From NCBI GenBank assembly GCA_934216505.1, contig CAKQBW010000003.1:12489-76488 (forward strand): a stretch of 64,000 nucleotides of DNA. Reading direction: 5' to 3'. The notes below the pieces were generated by a model. It saw only the letters and a list, made by a program, of their open reading frames with translations, ran no database searches and was not told where the DNA came from. Both the position numbers and the translations under genes were made by a program. The DNA is from an uncultured Alphaproteobacteria bacterium (GTDB taxonomy: Bacteria > Pseudomonadota > Alphaproteobacteria > CAAHEQ01 > UBA3637). Below, one piece after another: positions 1 through 8,653 of this stretch (position 1 is its first letter; each line of letters starts with the position of its first letter).

Positions 1-712
1 AAGTTGCACTGTTCGTGGCTGGTTCCCACCGCATGCGTTCTGTCCCCAAACCAAAATGGGAAAAAGCCGTTTCCCGTGTCATACCAATTACTGAAGTATA
101 ATCGCCACACATCCCCACATCGGTAATATAGGCTGTTCCTTTGGGGAGAATATGGGCATCGTTTGTGGGAATATGGGTATGCGTCCCCGCCACCAAAATG
201 GCTTGGCCTTCCATTAAATAGCCCATCGCCACTTTTTCCGCGGTGGTTTCTGCATGAAAATCAATCATCAATAAATCATATTCAGAAGCATGCGTTTGGA
301 TAAAATTTTGCATACATTGAAAAGGGTCAGATAACTCTAACTTTGTTCCCATATAGCCACGTCCCAACACCTGCACCACACACAACCTTTTTCCCAAAAC
401 AGGCAAGATATGATAGCCTTTTCCCGCAGTTTTATCGGGGTAATTTAACGGACGCACCAAGACATTGTCTTGCAACCAAATCTGCACAACATCAGGTTTA
501 TCAAAAGTATGATTGCCCATAGTAATCACATCTGCCCCTAAACGGCGTAATTCTTGATAAATCTTTGGGGTAAGGCCCAATCCATGTGCTGCATTTTCCC
601 CATTCACAATCACCACATCAGGCGCATATTTTTTTTTGATTTCAGGCAAATAAGTGCGGATCGCCAAGCGCCCCATTTTGCCCATCACATCGCCACAAAA
701 AAGTAATTTCAT
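1..712 (-). CDS. ymdB: YmdB-family metallophosphoesterase (C-terminus outside window)
   Basis: This gene runs leftwards off the window edge, so only about 237 N-terminal residues are present. The product begins MKLLFCGDVMGKMGR and carries the calcineurin-like metal-binding motifs of the YmdB/TIGR00282 family: GDVMG, NGENAAHG, GNHTFD and, later, GTHTHIPTND. The family hydrolyses 2',3'-cyclic nucleotides in the characterised Bacillus enzyme. Its ATG overlaps the stop codon of zapA by 4 bp (ATGA), so the two are probably translationally coupled. Only the distal C-terminus is missing. The family call is secure; the physiological role in this organism is not shown. Confidence 0.9.
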   Translation of the reverse strand, partial: MKLLFCGDVMGKMGRLAIRTYLPEIKKKYAPDVVIVNGENAAHGLGLTPKIYQELRRLGADVITMGNHTFDKPDVVQIWLQDNVLVRPLNYPDKTAGKGYHILPVLGKRLCVVQVLGRGYMGTKLELSDPFQCMQNFIQTHASEYDLLMIDFHAETTAEKVAMGYLMEGQAILVAGTHTHIPTNDAHILPKGTAYITDVGMCGDYTSVIGMTRETAFSHFGLGTERMRWEPATNSAT

Positions 713-1023
713 TCTTGACCCTGTAAAGTATCCGCCAACACCCCGACTTTCAAGGCGATATTTTGAATACTTTGGGCAATTTGTTCCGAAGTTTTATCCA
801 AAATTTCAGCGTTCGTTTCTTTTTCCAAATGGTGTTTTTCCTCCGCCAACAGCAGGCACATCATCGCCAACATCTGACCTTCCTGCATAAAGCCAATAGA
901 ACGGGTCAGACTTTCGGCCTTTTTATTTAATTCTTCCCCCAACTCCTTCATGTGGAGTTCTTGTCCGTCATTACAGGAAAACTTATAAAACCTTCCCCCA
1001 ATGTTTAAGGAGACAACTGCCAT
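709..1023 (-). CDS. zapA: Cell division protein ZapA
   Basis: The 104-residue product has the ZapA layout: a short beta N-terminus (VSLNIGGRFYKFSC) followed by a long helical coiled-coil half. ZapA binds FtsZ at midcell and cross-links protofilaments. The length matches the family (about 100-110 residues). It overlaps ymdB by 4 bp downstream, and its ATG shares one base with the stop of the small coiled-coil gene upstream. The three genes therefore look like one tightly coupled unit. In many proteobacteria 6S RNA lies just after zapA; there is no room for it here. Confidence 0.88.
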   Translation of the reverse strand: MAVVSLNIGGRFYKFSCNDGQELHMKELGEELNKKAESLTRSIGFMQEGQMLAMMCLLLAEEKHHLEKETNAEILDKTSEQIAQSIQNIALKVGVLADTLQGQE

Positions 1024-1211
1024 TATCCTTCTCCTTTCTTATAGGTATCCAACGCCTTATCCAATCGGTCGTAAGTCCGACGAAGGACCTGTTTCAATTC
1101 TGAAATTTTTTCCATAGATTGCGTATGTTCTTTTTTGCTGAGATGAACAACCGTTTCCAATTTTAAAACAGCCTGTTCCAATTGTGTAATTGCTGATTTA
1201 ATTTGTTCCAT
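1023..1211 (-). CDS. Small coiled-coil protein upstream of zapA
   Basis: The 62-residue product (MEQIKSAITQLEQAV...) is a single predicted coiled coil with regular Leu/Ile/Val heptads and no other motif. I chose the ATG at 1211 because GGAG lies eight bases upstream; a longer GTG-started version (from 1235) would bury that ribosome site in the coding region. Alphaproteobacteria often carry a short coiled-coil gene (DUF4164-like) immediately before zapA, and the one-base overlap with zapA supports a joint role in division. No biochemical function can be assigned. Confidence 0.7.
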   Translation of the reverse strand: MEQIKSAITQLEQAVLKLETVVHLSKKEHTQSMEKISELKQVLRRTYDRLDKALDTYKKGEG

Positions 1212-1252
1212 CAAAAATTCTCCGTTTTCTTTCACAGCAGTATAACCGATTT

Positions 1253-1280
1253 TTTATAAAAGGTCTAGTCTTTTTTTCAA
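1253..1280 (-). promoter_or_regulatory. Possible promoter of the zapA unit
   Basis: On the minus strand a TTGAAA box (1275-1280) overlaps the end of recR and is followed after 16 bases by TATAAA (1253-1258). It would give zapA, ymdB and the small gene a start separate from recR. Seen by eye only. Confidence 0.4.
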
Positions 1281-1870
1281 AGATCACGGCGAGATTTTAA
1301 CGCCATTTGCAAAGTCCCATCGTCCAAATAGTCCAATTCGCCCCCAATCGGCACCCCACGCGCCAAAGAAGTCATTTTTACCGAAAAATCCCCCAACTTA
1401 TCCGCCACATAATGGGCCGTTGTTTGTCCTTCAACCGTGGCAGGCAACGCCAAAATGATTTCTTCCACAGAGCCATCTTGGATTCTTTTTTCCAAAGCCG
1501 TGATATTTAAATCTTCGGGCCCAATCCCGTCTATGGCCGACAAAACGCCCCCCAACACATGGTACAGACCATGAAAAGAATTAGCCCTTTCTAAAGCCCA
1601 TAAATCCGCTATATCCCGCACCACGCAAATTTGCTTTTTTTCCCGCTTGGGATTCGTACAAATACCGCATGGCACCTGTGTATCATAGTTGCCACAAATT
1701 GGGCACGCATAGATATGGTCTTTGACATTTTGAAGCGACTCAATCAAGGGCCCCATTTTTAAATCAGGATTTTTCAACAACGACAAAACAGCCCGTCTGG
1801 CCGACCGCGGTCCCATTGTCGGCAAACGGGCAAATAACCCAATTAAATGTTCTATTTCATTAGACGGCAT
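1277..1870 (-). CDS. recR: Recombination mediator RecR
   Basis: The 197-residue product matches RecR in length and order. An N-terminal helix-hairpin-helix region ([18 protein letters not shown]) is followed by a four-cysteine zinc finger (C56, C59, C68, C71). A Toprim domain comes next ([14 protein letters not shown], then [17 protein letters not shown]), and the C-terminus has the usual [19 protein letters not shown] segment. RecR works with RecF/RecO to load RecA on gapped DNA. It lies 6 bp after ybaB, the order seen in dnaX-ybaB-recR clusters, but dnaX is not in this window. No clear Shine-Dalgarno precedes the ATG, which suggests coupling to ybaB. Confidence 0.97.
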   Translation of the reverse strand: MPSNEIEHLIGLFARLPTMGPRSARRAVLSLLKNPDLKMGPLIESLQNVKDHIYACPICGNYDTQVPCGICTNPKREKKQICVVRDIADLWALERANSFHGLYHVLGGVLSAIDGIGPEDLNITALEKRIQDGSVEEIILALPATVEGQTTAHYVADKLGDFSVKMTSLARGVPIGGELDYLDDGTLQMALKSRRDL

Positions 1871-1876
1871 ATTTCA

Positions 1877-2194
1877 TCAGAAAGGCAATTTAAACCCAGG
1901 AGGTAATCCCAAATTCTTTTGCATTTTTTCCATTTCAGTGGTTAAATAAGTTTCGGCTTTTGTACGGGCATCTGTGATAGCCACCGTCATCAAATCTTCC
2001 AAAGTTTCTTTGTCGGCTAAGGCTTTTTCATCAATTTGCGTTTTTACCCCATAGCCCCGTCCCGTCAAAACCACTTTCACCAAGCCGTTTCCAGCCACGC
2101 CTTCAAATTCCAATTCTTCCATTTTGGATTGTAAGATTGTCATTTGAGATTGTACCTGATGCGCTTTTGCCATCAATTCACCAATGTTTTTCAT
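1877..2194 (-). CDS. YbaB/EbfC-family nucleoid-associated protein
   Basis: The 105-residue product has the YbaB fold signature: a helical N-terminus (MAKAHQVQSQMTILQSKMEE), a central beta sheet with GLVKVVLTGRG, and a C-terminal helix ending in LGLPPGFKLPF. The family forms dimeric tweezers that bind DNA and is almost always next to recR, as here. A ribosome site AGGACT precedes the ATG. The gene is probably the first of the ybaB-recR transcript, with its promoter at 2227-2255. Confidence 0.93.
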   Translation of the reverse strand: MKNIGELMAKAHQVQSQMTILQSKMEELEFEGVAGNGLVKVVLTGRGYGVKTQIDEKALADKETLEDLMTVAITDARTKAETYLTTEMEKMQKNLGLPPGFKLPF

Positions 2195-2226
2195 TTCAAG
2201 TCCTTTCTAAAAAAATTACATTTTGT

Positions 2227-2255
2227 AAGTTAGCGGATTTTTTAAAAAAAAGCAA
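2227..2255 (-). promoter_or_regulatory. Promoter of ybaB-recR
   Basis: A TTGCTT box (2250-2255), a 17-base spacer ending in GC, and TAACTT (2227-2232) lie on the minus strand 33 bp upstream of ybaB. The GC immediately before the -10 is shared with several other promoters in this window. Confidence 0.5.
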
Positions 2256-2262
2256 CGGCTTT

Positions 2263-3171
2263 TTAACCCAATAAATACTTTTCTGCCCCCAAAGCCGCTA
2301 AAGCCCCAGAAGCCGCCGCAATAATCGCTTGGCGATGGCCCTTTTCTTGCACATCACCACAGGCGAAAACCCCCGCAACAGAAGTTTCCATGGTGCGCTT
2401 ATCTGTAATAATAAAGCCTGCCTCATCCCTCTCTACTTGTCCATGAAAAATAGTGGCATTTGGGGTTTGTCCAATGGCTTCAAAAACACCATCTACCAAC
2501 ACTTCACGCTCTTGATTTTCTGTTTTCAACACAACGGATGACAACCTATTTTTTCCTTTAAAGCACACTGCTTGCGTATTCCATAAAATTTCAATTTTGG
2601 GATTGTTTTTAATTTGTTCGGCCAACTTATATTCTGCCCGCAGGGTATCCCGCCGATGTACTAAATAAACTTTCTTGGCAATATGACTTAAATACAACGC
2701 TTCATACGCCGCCGTGTTGCCTCCCCCAATTACCATAACGGTTTTATCCTTATAAAAAAAGCCATCACAGACAGCGCAAATGGAAATGCCGTGTCCTTTA
2801 AAAGTGGCTTCCCCAGGCAGATTCAACCACTTTGGGGACGCCCCTGTGGCCACAATCAATGAATCACATTGATATTCTTCATCGGCATCAGATTTCACCA
2901 CGAAAGGGTGTTTTTTGACCGAAACACTCACCGCATTTTGAGAAATCAATTCCACCCCAGATTGAACCGCTTGTTGGGTCAGATTTTCCACCAACTCTGT
3001 CCCCGAAATTTTCAAAAACCCAGGGAAGTTTTCAATTTGATGTGTCAAAAGGAGTTGCCCCCCTTGTGCTGACCCCGTCAGTACCACAGCCTTCAACCCC
3101 GCTCGGGTGGCGTAAATCCCCGCCATTAACCCCGCAGGACCTGCCCCTAAAATCAATACCTGAGTCTTCAT
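2263..3171 (-). CDS. trxB: Thioredoxin reductase
   Basis: The 302-residue product has the two nucleotide-binding motifs of low-molecular-weight TrxB. The FAD site is GAGPAGLMAG near the N-terminus and the NADPH site is GGGNTAAYEA. The redox-active CAVC (C132 and C135) lies between them, followed by the FAD-contacting ACGDVQEKGHRQ near the C-terminus. It reduces thioredoxin with NADPH. The reading frame also allows starts 3 and 6 bases upstream; I prefer the third start codon because GGGG sits seven bases before it. The gene stands between greA and ybaB on the same strand. Confidence 0.95.
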   Translation of the reverse strand: MKTQVLILGAGPAGLMAGIYATRAGLKAVVLTGSAQGGQLLLTHQIENFPGFLKISGTELVENLTQQAVQSGVELISQNAVSVSVKKHPFVVKSDADEEYQCDSLIVATGASPKWLNLPGEATFKGHGISICAVCDGFFYKDKTVMVIGGGNTAAYEALYLSHIAKKVYLVHRRDTLRAEYKLAEQIKNNPKIEILWNTQAVCFKGKNRLSSVVLKTENQEREVLVDGVFEAIGQTPNATIFHGQVERDEAGFIITDKRTMETSVAGVFACGDVQEKGHRQAIIAAASGALAALGAEKYLLG

Positions 3172-3194
3172 CATCACGCCCCTTATTTAAAAAA

Positions 3195-3671
3195 TCAGAT
3201 GAACTCCACATTTAAAATTTCATAAGACTTGACGCTTTTAGGCGTCGTGACATCAATCAAATCACCTTTGTTTTTTCCAATCAAGGCCTTGGCCAAAGGA
3301 GAAATAAAGGAAATTAATCCTTTTTCTAAATTCGCCTCATGCTGACCCACAATTTGATAAGATTGTTTGGTGTCCGTATCTAAATCTTGCACCTGAACCG
3401 TTGCCCCAAATAAAACCGTATCCCCCGATAATGTTTGTGGGTCAATTACTTGCGCATGGGAAATAGCGGCCTCCAAATCTTGGATACGCCCTTCAATGAA
3501 ACTTTGTTTTTCACGGGCGGTTTGATATTCGGCATTTTCGGACAAATCCCCATGGGCACGAGCTTCTTCAATCGCCGCCACAATTTCGGGACGTTCCACA
3601 AACTTTAAATGTTTTAATTCTTCATTTATTTTGTCAAATCCGACCTTGGTCATTGGAATCTTATCTGCCAT
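3195..3671 (-). CDS. greA: Transcription elongation factor GreA
   Basis: The 158-residue product has exactly the usual GreA length. Its N-terminal coiled coil ([36 protein letters not shown]) carries the acidic tip that enters the RNA polymerase secondary channel. The C-terminal FKBP-like domain ends with [14 protein letters not shown]. GreA rescues backtracked polymerase by stimulating transcript cleavage. The start at 3671 is fixed by AGGAGG seven bases upstream. A longer frame reading through the promoter region is not used. Confidence 0.97.
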   Translation of the reverse strand: MADKIPMTKVGFDKINEELKHLKFVERPEIVAAIEEARAHGDLSENAEYQTAREKQSFIEGRIQDLEAAISHAQVIDPQTLSGDTVLFGATVQVQDLDTDTKQSYQIVGQHEANLEKGLISFISPLAKALIGKNKGDLIDVTTPKSVKSYEILNVEFI

Positions 3672-3971
3672 TATAAACCTCCTTAAAAAATTGAAAAAGA
3701 AATACCCCAGTCTTTTCCTGCTGTGGCATGATTTTCTATATAGCACAAAAAAAAGAAAAAATCAAGTTTTAATCTACTTCCCCTTTAATGAGGGAAAAAT
3801 AACTCTTTTTCTTTCGGATTCAGAAGATTACCATAAAACGAGCCAATCCACAGCAAGAACTTTTGTCTTCATCATACGGGTTAAAATGACCTCTCTACCT
3901 TGCGTACCTAACTTTTTATTGTACAGGCCCACAAACTCACGATAAAGCGAAATTTGTATTATATAAGCAAA
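3672..3971. other. Intergenic region between greA and the 599-residue membrane protein gene
   Basis: These 300 bases hold the greA promoter near the left side. The rest (about 3770-3971) shows no convincing gene on either strand, no strong hairpin and no repeat that I can see. Confidence 0.5.
3737..3765 (-). promoter_or_regulatory. greA promoter
   Basis: The minus strand reads TTGATT (3760-3765), a 17-base spacer ending in GTGC, then TATATA (3737-3742). The transcription start would lie about 60 bases before the greA ATG. Confidence 0.6.
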
Positions 3972-5771
3972 TTACTTTTTAAATGTTTCCAAAGAAACAG
4001 GAATTAAATCCCCTCGTTTGATTTCAAATACCCAATTTTCTTGAGTATCAATAATACATAAATTTCCGCACACGGTTTCAGTAAATTTTCGGATTTGTTC
4101 TATCTTTTTTTCTACCTCAGCCCGTGAGTTCCCCATAGCCGTATTAACATAGGGCATAAAATGATAAGTGGAAGTCCATTCTAAATTTAATTTTGCTTTC
4201 TTTAACCCCTGAACAAAATCTTGCATATAAGGACATGTTATATTTTCCATTTCGGGTATGTAAACAAACAGCCGTTTGGACTCTTGAGGATAGTTTTTCC
4301 TTACGAATTGAAGCATATCCCCCGTCAGATATTTGACTTTTACGCCTGTATCTCCGTAAATAACCTCTTGGTAGGAGGGTTGCTTTGATTTGACATAATA
4401 AGAAACCATCAACAAAATAACCAAAACAATAACAACACCCATTAAAATTTTTACTATTGTATTTACCAATGTATCTTTTTTATTTTTTAAAGATAGATTT
4501 TGTTGAGGCATCCCCTCCGTCAAACTATTTGAAGTACTTAATGAATCCAGAACGGGGGCTTGAAAATTCAAAGAATCATTCGCAGCAAAATTTTCTTCTT
4601 CTGTATTGACAAACGAATCCAATCCATCATAACCATTTTCAGGGGGGAGCGCATCTAAATCTTCTTCTGACTTGAAATTTTTTTCTAACAAAAGCCCCCG
4701 AACTAAAATATAACTTAAAAAAACGATAATTCCATATATAACATATAGCAAAAAATTTCCTTTTTCTAACATGGGGATACCTTGCACTAATTCAGGTCTT
4801 ATCAACATGAGTAAAGGAATTATTTTTTCACTTAAAGACAAAAACATTTGTATACAAACAGAAATCCCCATTAGTGGTAAAAGAATAAGACTTATTTGAG
4901 TATGTGCCTTGGCAATTTCTTTCACAAACCACAACCAAATCATCATAATAATAGCAATCAAACAACAAGCCCCAGATACAATTAAAAGATATTTAGCCAT
5001 TTGAATTCTATATTCATAACCGCCAACAACTGTTAAAAATCCAGTTGCTTGAGCTTCTATTAAATCCTTCACTTCTACAGAATATTTTTTCAATAGAGCC
5101 CCACCCACAAACACAAACAATCCCATCAACAATGTTAATGTTATTTTCAGGCTTATTCTTTCCAATGGAATAATTTTGTTTTTTATAAATAAAGGTTGGG
5201 GATTGCCTCGCTTTTGATGGAAAAATAATCCAACGATAACAAAGCATATGACAACGCCATAATAAATATAAGAGCTATGCCATTTAAATAACGTTGGCAA
5301 AGTTAAATTTGACCCCATGGAAATCTTAAGAGGATCTATTGCAAGCATCCAAAAAGGGGCCGTCAAATGAATAATGTCTAATAACCATAAACCATTCGTA
5401 AAAAAACGACTTAGTAATTTATGAATCAAAGAAACGCTAAATATCAAACCTATACCACAAAATAGAAAAAGTATCCCCAAATTAGGAATTGTATTGAAAA
5501 ACCATGAAATGCGCATTCCTATTAAAAATACAGGAAATAAAAAAACAAATGCCCCTGTTAAAAGCCATAAAGAAATGTTATCCATCAGGGAATATTTGTT
5601 TTTACCAGAAACCTTCCAAGTACAAAAATAAAAGAGGCCTATTTCTACTAACATTAAAACAAAGCCCCAAAAATTTATTTTAATGACCTGAAATGGAAAA
5701 AAATTCCACGTTAATACTCCAAACATCAATCCCGCTAAAAGCGTCAGAAAAATTTTCCCACTTTTTGACAT
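3972..5771 (-). CDS. Large polytopic membrane protein of unknown function with a C-terminal soluble domain
   Basis: I do not recognise this 599-residue protein. Roughly the first 360 residues form about ten hydrophobic segments, starting with a possible signal anchor (IFLTLLAGLMFGVLTW). An acidic linker of about 70 residues follows (SEEDLDALPPENGYDGLDS...). One more membrane helix (ILMGVVIVLVILLMVSYYV) then leads to a C-terminal domain of about 130 residues. That domain has a run RLFVYIPEMENITCPYM followed by a helix, which resembles the beta-strand/Cys/helix start of a thioredoxin-like fold, but there is only one cysteine there (TCPYM). It stands alone between greA and tig, and its AT-rich codons differ slightly from its neighbours. 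Confidence 0.75.
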   Translation of the reverse strand: MSKSGKIFLTLLAGLMFGVLTWNFFPFQVIKINFWGFVLMLVEIGLFYFCTWKVSGKNKYSLMDNISLWLLTGAFVFLFPVFLIGMRISWFFNTIPNLGILFLFCGIGLIFSVSLIHKLLSRFFTNGLWLLDIIHLTAPFWMLAIDPLKISMGSNLTLPTLFKWHSSYIYYGVVICFVIVGLFFHQKRGNPQPLFIKNKIIPLERISLKITLTLLMGLFVFVGGALLKKYSVEVKDLIEAQATGFLTVVGGYEYRIQMAKYLLIVSGACCLIAIIMMIWLWFVKEIAKAHTQISLILLPLMGISVCIQMFLSLSEKIIPLLMLIRPELVQGIPMLEKGNFLLYVIYGIIVFLSYILVRGLLLEKNFKSEEDLDALPPENGYDGLDSFVNTEEENFAANDSLNFQAPVLDSLSTSNSLTEGMPQQNLSLKNKKDTLVNTIVKILMGVVIVLVILLMVSYYVKSKQPSYQEVIYGDTGVKVKYLTGDMLQFVRKNYPQESKRLFVYIPEMENITCPYMQDFVQGLKKAKLNLEWTSTYHFMPYVNTAMGNSRAEVEKKIEQIRKFTETVCGNLCIIDTQENWVFEIKRGDLIPVSLETFKK

Positions 5772-5960
5772 AATTTTCCACTTTCATTTTTGATTCATAG
5801 AAATATGATTTCACAATTTATAGTAAATGTCAATAGAAATCAAGAGGCTTTACATGATTCGTTCTTAGGAAAGAACGTCATACAAAATGATACTTTTTAA
5901 AGCAATAAAGATTATCACAAAAGCCCTTGATAGGGGGTGGTTCGGGGAAAAATTTTTGTC

Positions 5961-5989
5961 TTGCAATTTATTCTGATTTGTGCTATAAA
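5961..5989 (+). promoter_or_regulatory. tig operon promoter
   Basis: TTGCAA (5961-5966), a 17-base spacer ending in GTGC, and TATAAA (5984-5989) lie 32 bp upstream of the trigger factor ATG. It probably drives tig through fabD. Confidence 0.7.
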
Positions 5990-6020
5990 AACACTACTTA
6001 TTTTAACAAAAGGAACAAAT

Positions 6021-7337
6021 ATGTCAAAACTCAATCAAACTTTAAAAATCAAAATCAAAGCTGATACTTTTGCGCAAAAAATGACCGATCGGTTAGAAAA
6101 TCTTCGTAAAGAAGCCAAAATCCAAGGGTTTCGCCCTGGTCAAGCTCCTTTGGCGATGATTCGCAAAAAATATGAAAATGCCGTCAAAGGCGAAGTGTTG
6201 GACGATTTAATCAATCAGGAAGTGGCCAAAGCCATTAAAGAAAAAGGCGTGCGCCCTGCGATGCGGCCTGCGGTCAAAATGGATAAGTTTGAAGATGGAA
6301 AAGACATTGAATTGACTGTGGATTTTGAGGCTTTACCTGAAATCAAAGTCAAAAAATTTGATGACATTAAAATTGAAAAAATGGTGGCCAAGGCGACGGA
6401 TAAAGAAATTCAAGAATCTTTGGATAAGTTGGCCAATGCTCACAAAACAAGTGAGGCTGTCAAAGCCGAACGTCCCACCCAAAAAGGCGATGTGATTGTG
6501 ATTGACTTTACAGGGTCTGTTGATGGCAAAGAATTTAAAGGCGGGGCCAGTAAAGGGGCTTATTTGGAATTAGGATCTCATACTTTTATCCCTGGATTTG
6601 AAGATCAATTGACGGGGCATAAAGTGGGGGACAAAGTAGATGTGAATGTGGTCTTCCCTGAAGATTATCATGCCAAGGAATTAGCGGGTAAAAAAGCCCT
6701 ATTTAAAACAGAAATCAAGGAAATGCGTCAATGGAAATTGCCCGCCTTTGACGATTCCTTTGCCAAAAAGTTTGGCGTAGAAAACATGGATAAATTAAAG
6801 GAAATGATTCAAACCGAGTTGGAAAAAGAATACGCCCGTGTGGCGCGTTTGCATGAAAAGCGGGCGTTATTGGATGCTTTGGATGCACAATACGATTTTG
6901 ACATTCCTGAAGGCATGGTCAAGGCAGAAATGGACAGCATTTGGGCCCAATATGAACAAGCCAAAAAGAACAATCAATTAGATGACGAAGAAAAGAAAAA
7001 GTCTGAATCTGATTTGAAAAAAGAATACGAAAAGATTGCAGAACGTCGTGTGCGTTTAGGCTTATTGTTGGCTAAAATTGCTGATGAAAATAAACTTTCT
7101 GTTTCTCAGGAAGATTTGACGAAGGCGATTATGGCCGAAGCCCGCCGCTACCCTGGACAAGAAAAGAAAGTTTTTGAATACTATACTAAAAATCCGCAAG
7201 CCTTAGAGGCCGTGCGTGCCCCTGTGTTTGAAGAAAAAATCGTTGATTTTCTTTTGACAAAAGTGACGGTGGCGGATAAGGCTGTCTCTGTGACGGATTT
7301 GTATGCTTTTGACCCAGATGTTAAGGCCAAAAAATAA
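6021..7337 (+). CDS. tig: Trigger factor (ribosome-associated chaperone and prolyl isomerase)
   Basis: The 438-residue product shows the three trigger factor regions. The N-terminal ribosome-binding domain contains the GFRPGQAP signature. The FKBP-type prolyl isomerase domain lies around residues 155-235 (KGDVIVIDFTGSVDGKEF ... HTFIPGFEDQLTGHKVGD). A long helical C-terminal chaperone arm follows. It binds ribosomal protein L23 and shields nascent chains. The start at 6021 follows AAAGGAAC; a longer frame would translate the promoter. It begins a plus-strand operon tig - unknown - clpP - clpX - fabD, the common tig-clpP-clpX order with one extra gene inserted. Confidence 0.96.
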   Translation: MSKLNQTLKIKIKADTFAQKMTDRLENLRKEAKIQGFRPGQAPLAMIRKKYENAVKGEVLDDLINQEVAKAIKEKGVRPAMRPAVKMDKFEDGKDIELTVDFEALPEIKVKKFDDIKIEKMVAKATDKEIQESLDKLANAHKTSEAVKAERPTQKGDVIVIDFTGSVDGKEFKGGASKGAYLELGSHTFIPGFEDQLTGHKVGDKVDVNVVFPEDYHAKELAGKKALFKTEIKEMRQWKLPAFDDSFAKKFGVENMDKLKEMIQTELEKEYARVARLHEKRALLDALDAQYDFDIPEGMVKAEMDSIWAQYEQAKKNNQLDDEEKKKSESDLKKEYEKIAERRVRLGLLLAKIADENKLSVSQEDLTKAIMAEARRYPGQEKKVFEYYTKNPQALEAVRAPVFEEKIVDFLLTKVTVADKAVSVTDLYAFDPDVKAKK

Positions 7338-7346
7338 AGGTGAAAA

Positions 7347-8051
7347 ATGGCAAAAGAACTTTCCATCCAAACGATGGCCTTTAAAAAGTTATTAAAGATG
7401 GCTATGGAGGGTTCTTTTGACCTTTATACGACAATGGGTGAAAAAAACGAAAAAAAAGTTTGGCCCGTGTGTTGTTTGGACCCGTTGGAAAGGTTGGTGC
7501 GACGTTCGCAAAAAATGACCCGACAAGAGGCATTGAATGAAACTTTAATGAACTTACCTTTGGGGGATCTTCCCAAAAGCAAGGCACAAATGGAAAGAGA
7601 ACGAAAGGTGATTCAATTGACGCTTTGGGCAGGGGCAGATCCGAATTGTTCCAATCGTTATGGAAATGCGTTCAATGAGTTTTGGGAGAATCGCAAGTTT
7701 TATGGAGCGTTGGAATTGGCCAAAGATATCCGCTTTACTCTTCCACCAAATTTAGAGGCATTATATCAGGAGTTGGAAAAAAATCTGACTTTAAGGGGGG
7801 AAACCCGTATTGGGGCTTCAGCGATGGCGCAAAGACAGTCTTTAATATATCAAAAGGAATTACTGACCACTTTGCTTCAAAAACAGATGTTTCCTTGTGA
7901 TAAACAAGTTTTAAAAAAATTATCCCAAATTGTGTTGGAAGAAGGCTCATCTTCTGTAGGAAGGAAAACAGGGGCTTTTCCTTTGAGACGCCCCCAAACA
8001 CTGAGATCTTTATGTCGGATTGTTCAGATAAAAAGAAAGGAGAAAAATTGA
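7347..8051 (+). CDS. Unknown protein inserted between tig and clpP, with one ankyrin-like motif
   Basis: The 234-residue product is not one I recognise. It is largely helical and soluble, with no signal peptide. One stretch, [17 protein letters not shown] followed by a helix, resembles a single ankyrin repeat (GADPN...G...). The surrounding helices could be degenerate repeats. The stop codon TGA overlaps the clpP ATG (TGATG), so translation is coupled to the protease subunit. That position makes a role in Clp-dependent proteolysis, for example as an adaptor or substrate, conceivable but unproven. Confidence 0.75.
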   Translation: MAKELSIQTMAFKKLLKMAMEGSFDLYTTMGEKNEKKVWPVCCLDPLERLVRRSQKMTRQEALNETLMNLPLGDLPKSKAQMERERKVIQLTLWAGADPNCSNRYGNAFNEFWENRKFYGALELAKDIRFTLPPNLEALYQELEKNLTLRGETRIGASAMAQRQSLIYQKELLTTLLQKQMFPCDKQVLKKLSQIVLEEGSSSVGRKTGAFPLRRPQTLRSLCRIVQIKRKEKN

Positions 8052-8644
8052 TGCAAATAAGGGATACTTTAGTGCCGACCGTGATTGAAACAACGGGACG
8101 TGGGGAAAGAGCTTTTGATATTTATTCACGGCTCTTAAAGGAAAGAATCGTCTTTTTGACGGGAGAAGTCAATGATGAAGTGGCGAGTTTGATTTGTGCG
8201 CAACTTTTGTTTTTAGAGGCCGAAAATCCCGATAAAGAAATTTCCTTTTACATTAACTCTCCTGGGGGTGTTGTCACATCGGGACTGGCGATTTTGGATA
8301 CAATGAACTATATTAAATGTCCGGTTTCAACGGTGTGTATGGGGCAAGCGTGCAGTATGGGGTCTTTGCTTTTAACCTGCGGGGAAAAGGGGAGGCGTTT
8401 TGCATTGCCGAATGCACGAGTGATGATTCATCAACCCAGTGGTGGTTTCCAAGGGCAAGCCACTGATATGGAAATTCATGTCAAAGAAATCTTGGCCATT
8501 AAAAAGCGGTTAAATCAAATTTATGTTCAACAAACGGGAAAGCCTTTAAAGGAAATTGAAGCGGCAATGGAACGGGACAATTTTATGACCGCTGAAGAAG
8601 CCAAAGCCTTTGGCTTGATTGATGCAGTGATTGAAAAAAAGTAA
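8051..8644 (+). CDS. clpP: ATP-dependent Clp protease proteolytic subunit
   Basis: The 197-residue product is a typical ClpP with the full catalytic triad: S102 (GQACSMGS), H127 (MIHQPSGG) and D176 (ERDNFMT). The start at 8051 has AAGGAG nine bases upstream and overlaps the preceding stop. A 13-residue upstream extension in the same frame overlaps the previous gene and is not favoured. ClpP forms the tetradecameric chamber that degrades proteins unfolded by ClpX, which is encoded 9 bp downstream. Confidence 0.97.
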   Translation: MQIRDTLVPTVIETTGRGERAFDIYSRLLKERIVFLTGEVNDEVASLICAQLLFLEAENPDKEISFYINSPGGVVTSGLAILDTMNYIKCPVSTVCMGQACSMGSLLLTCGEKGRRFALPNARVMIHQPSGGFQGQATDMEIHVKEILAIKKRLNQIYVQQTGKPLKEIEAAMERDNFMTAEEAKAFGLIDAVIEKK

Positions 8645-8653
8645 GGACAGAAA

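Noticed and set aside
1212..1235. Longer GTG-started version of the coiled-coil gene before zapA
   Set aside because: It would put a good GGAG ribosome site inside the coding region; the ATG at 1211 fits better.
3631..3945. Plus-strand frame of about 100 residues opposite the greA start
   Set aside because: It covers the greA promoter and start and has no ribosome site or recognisable sequence.
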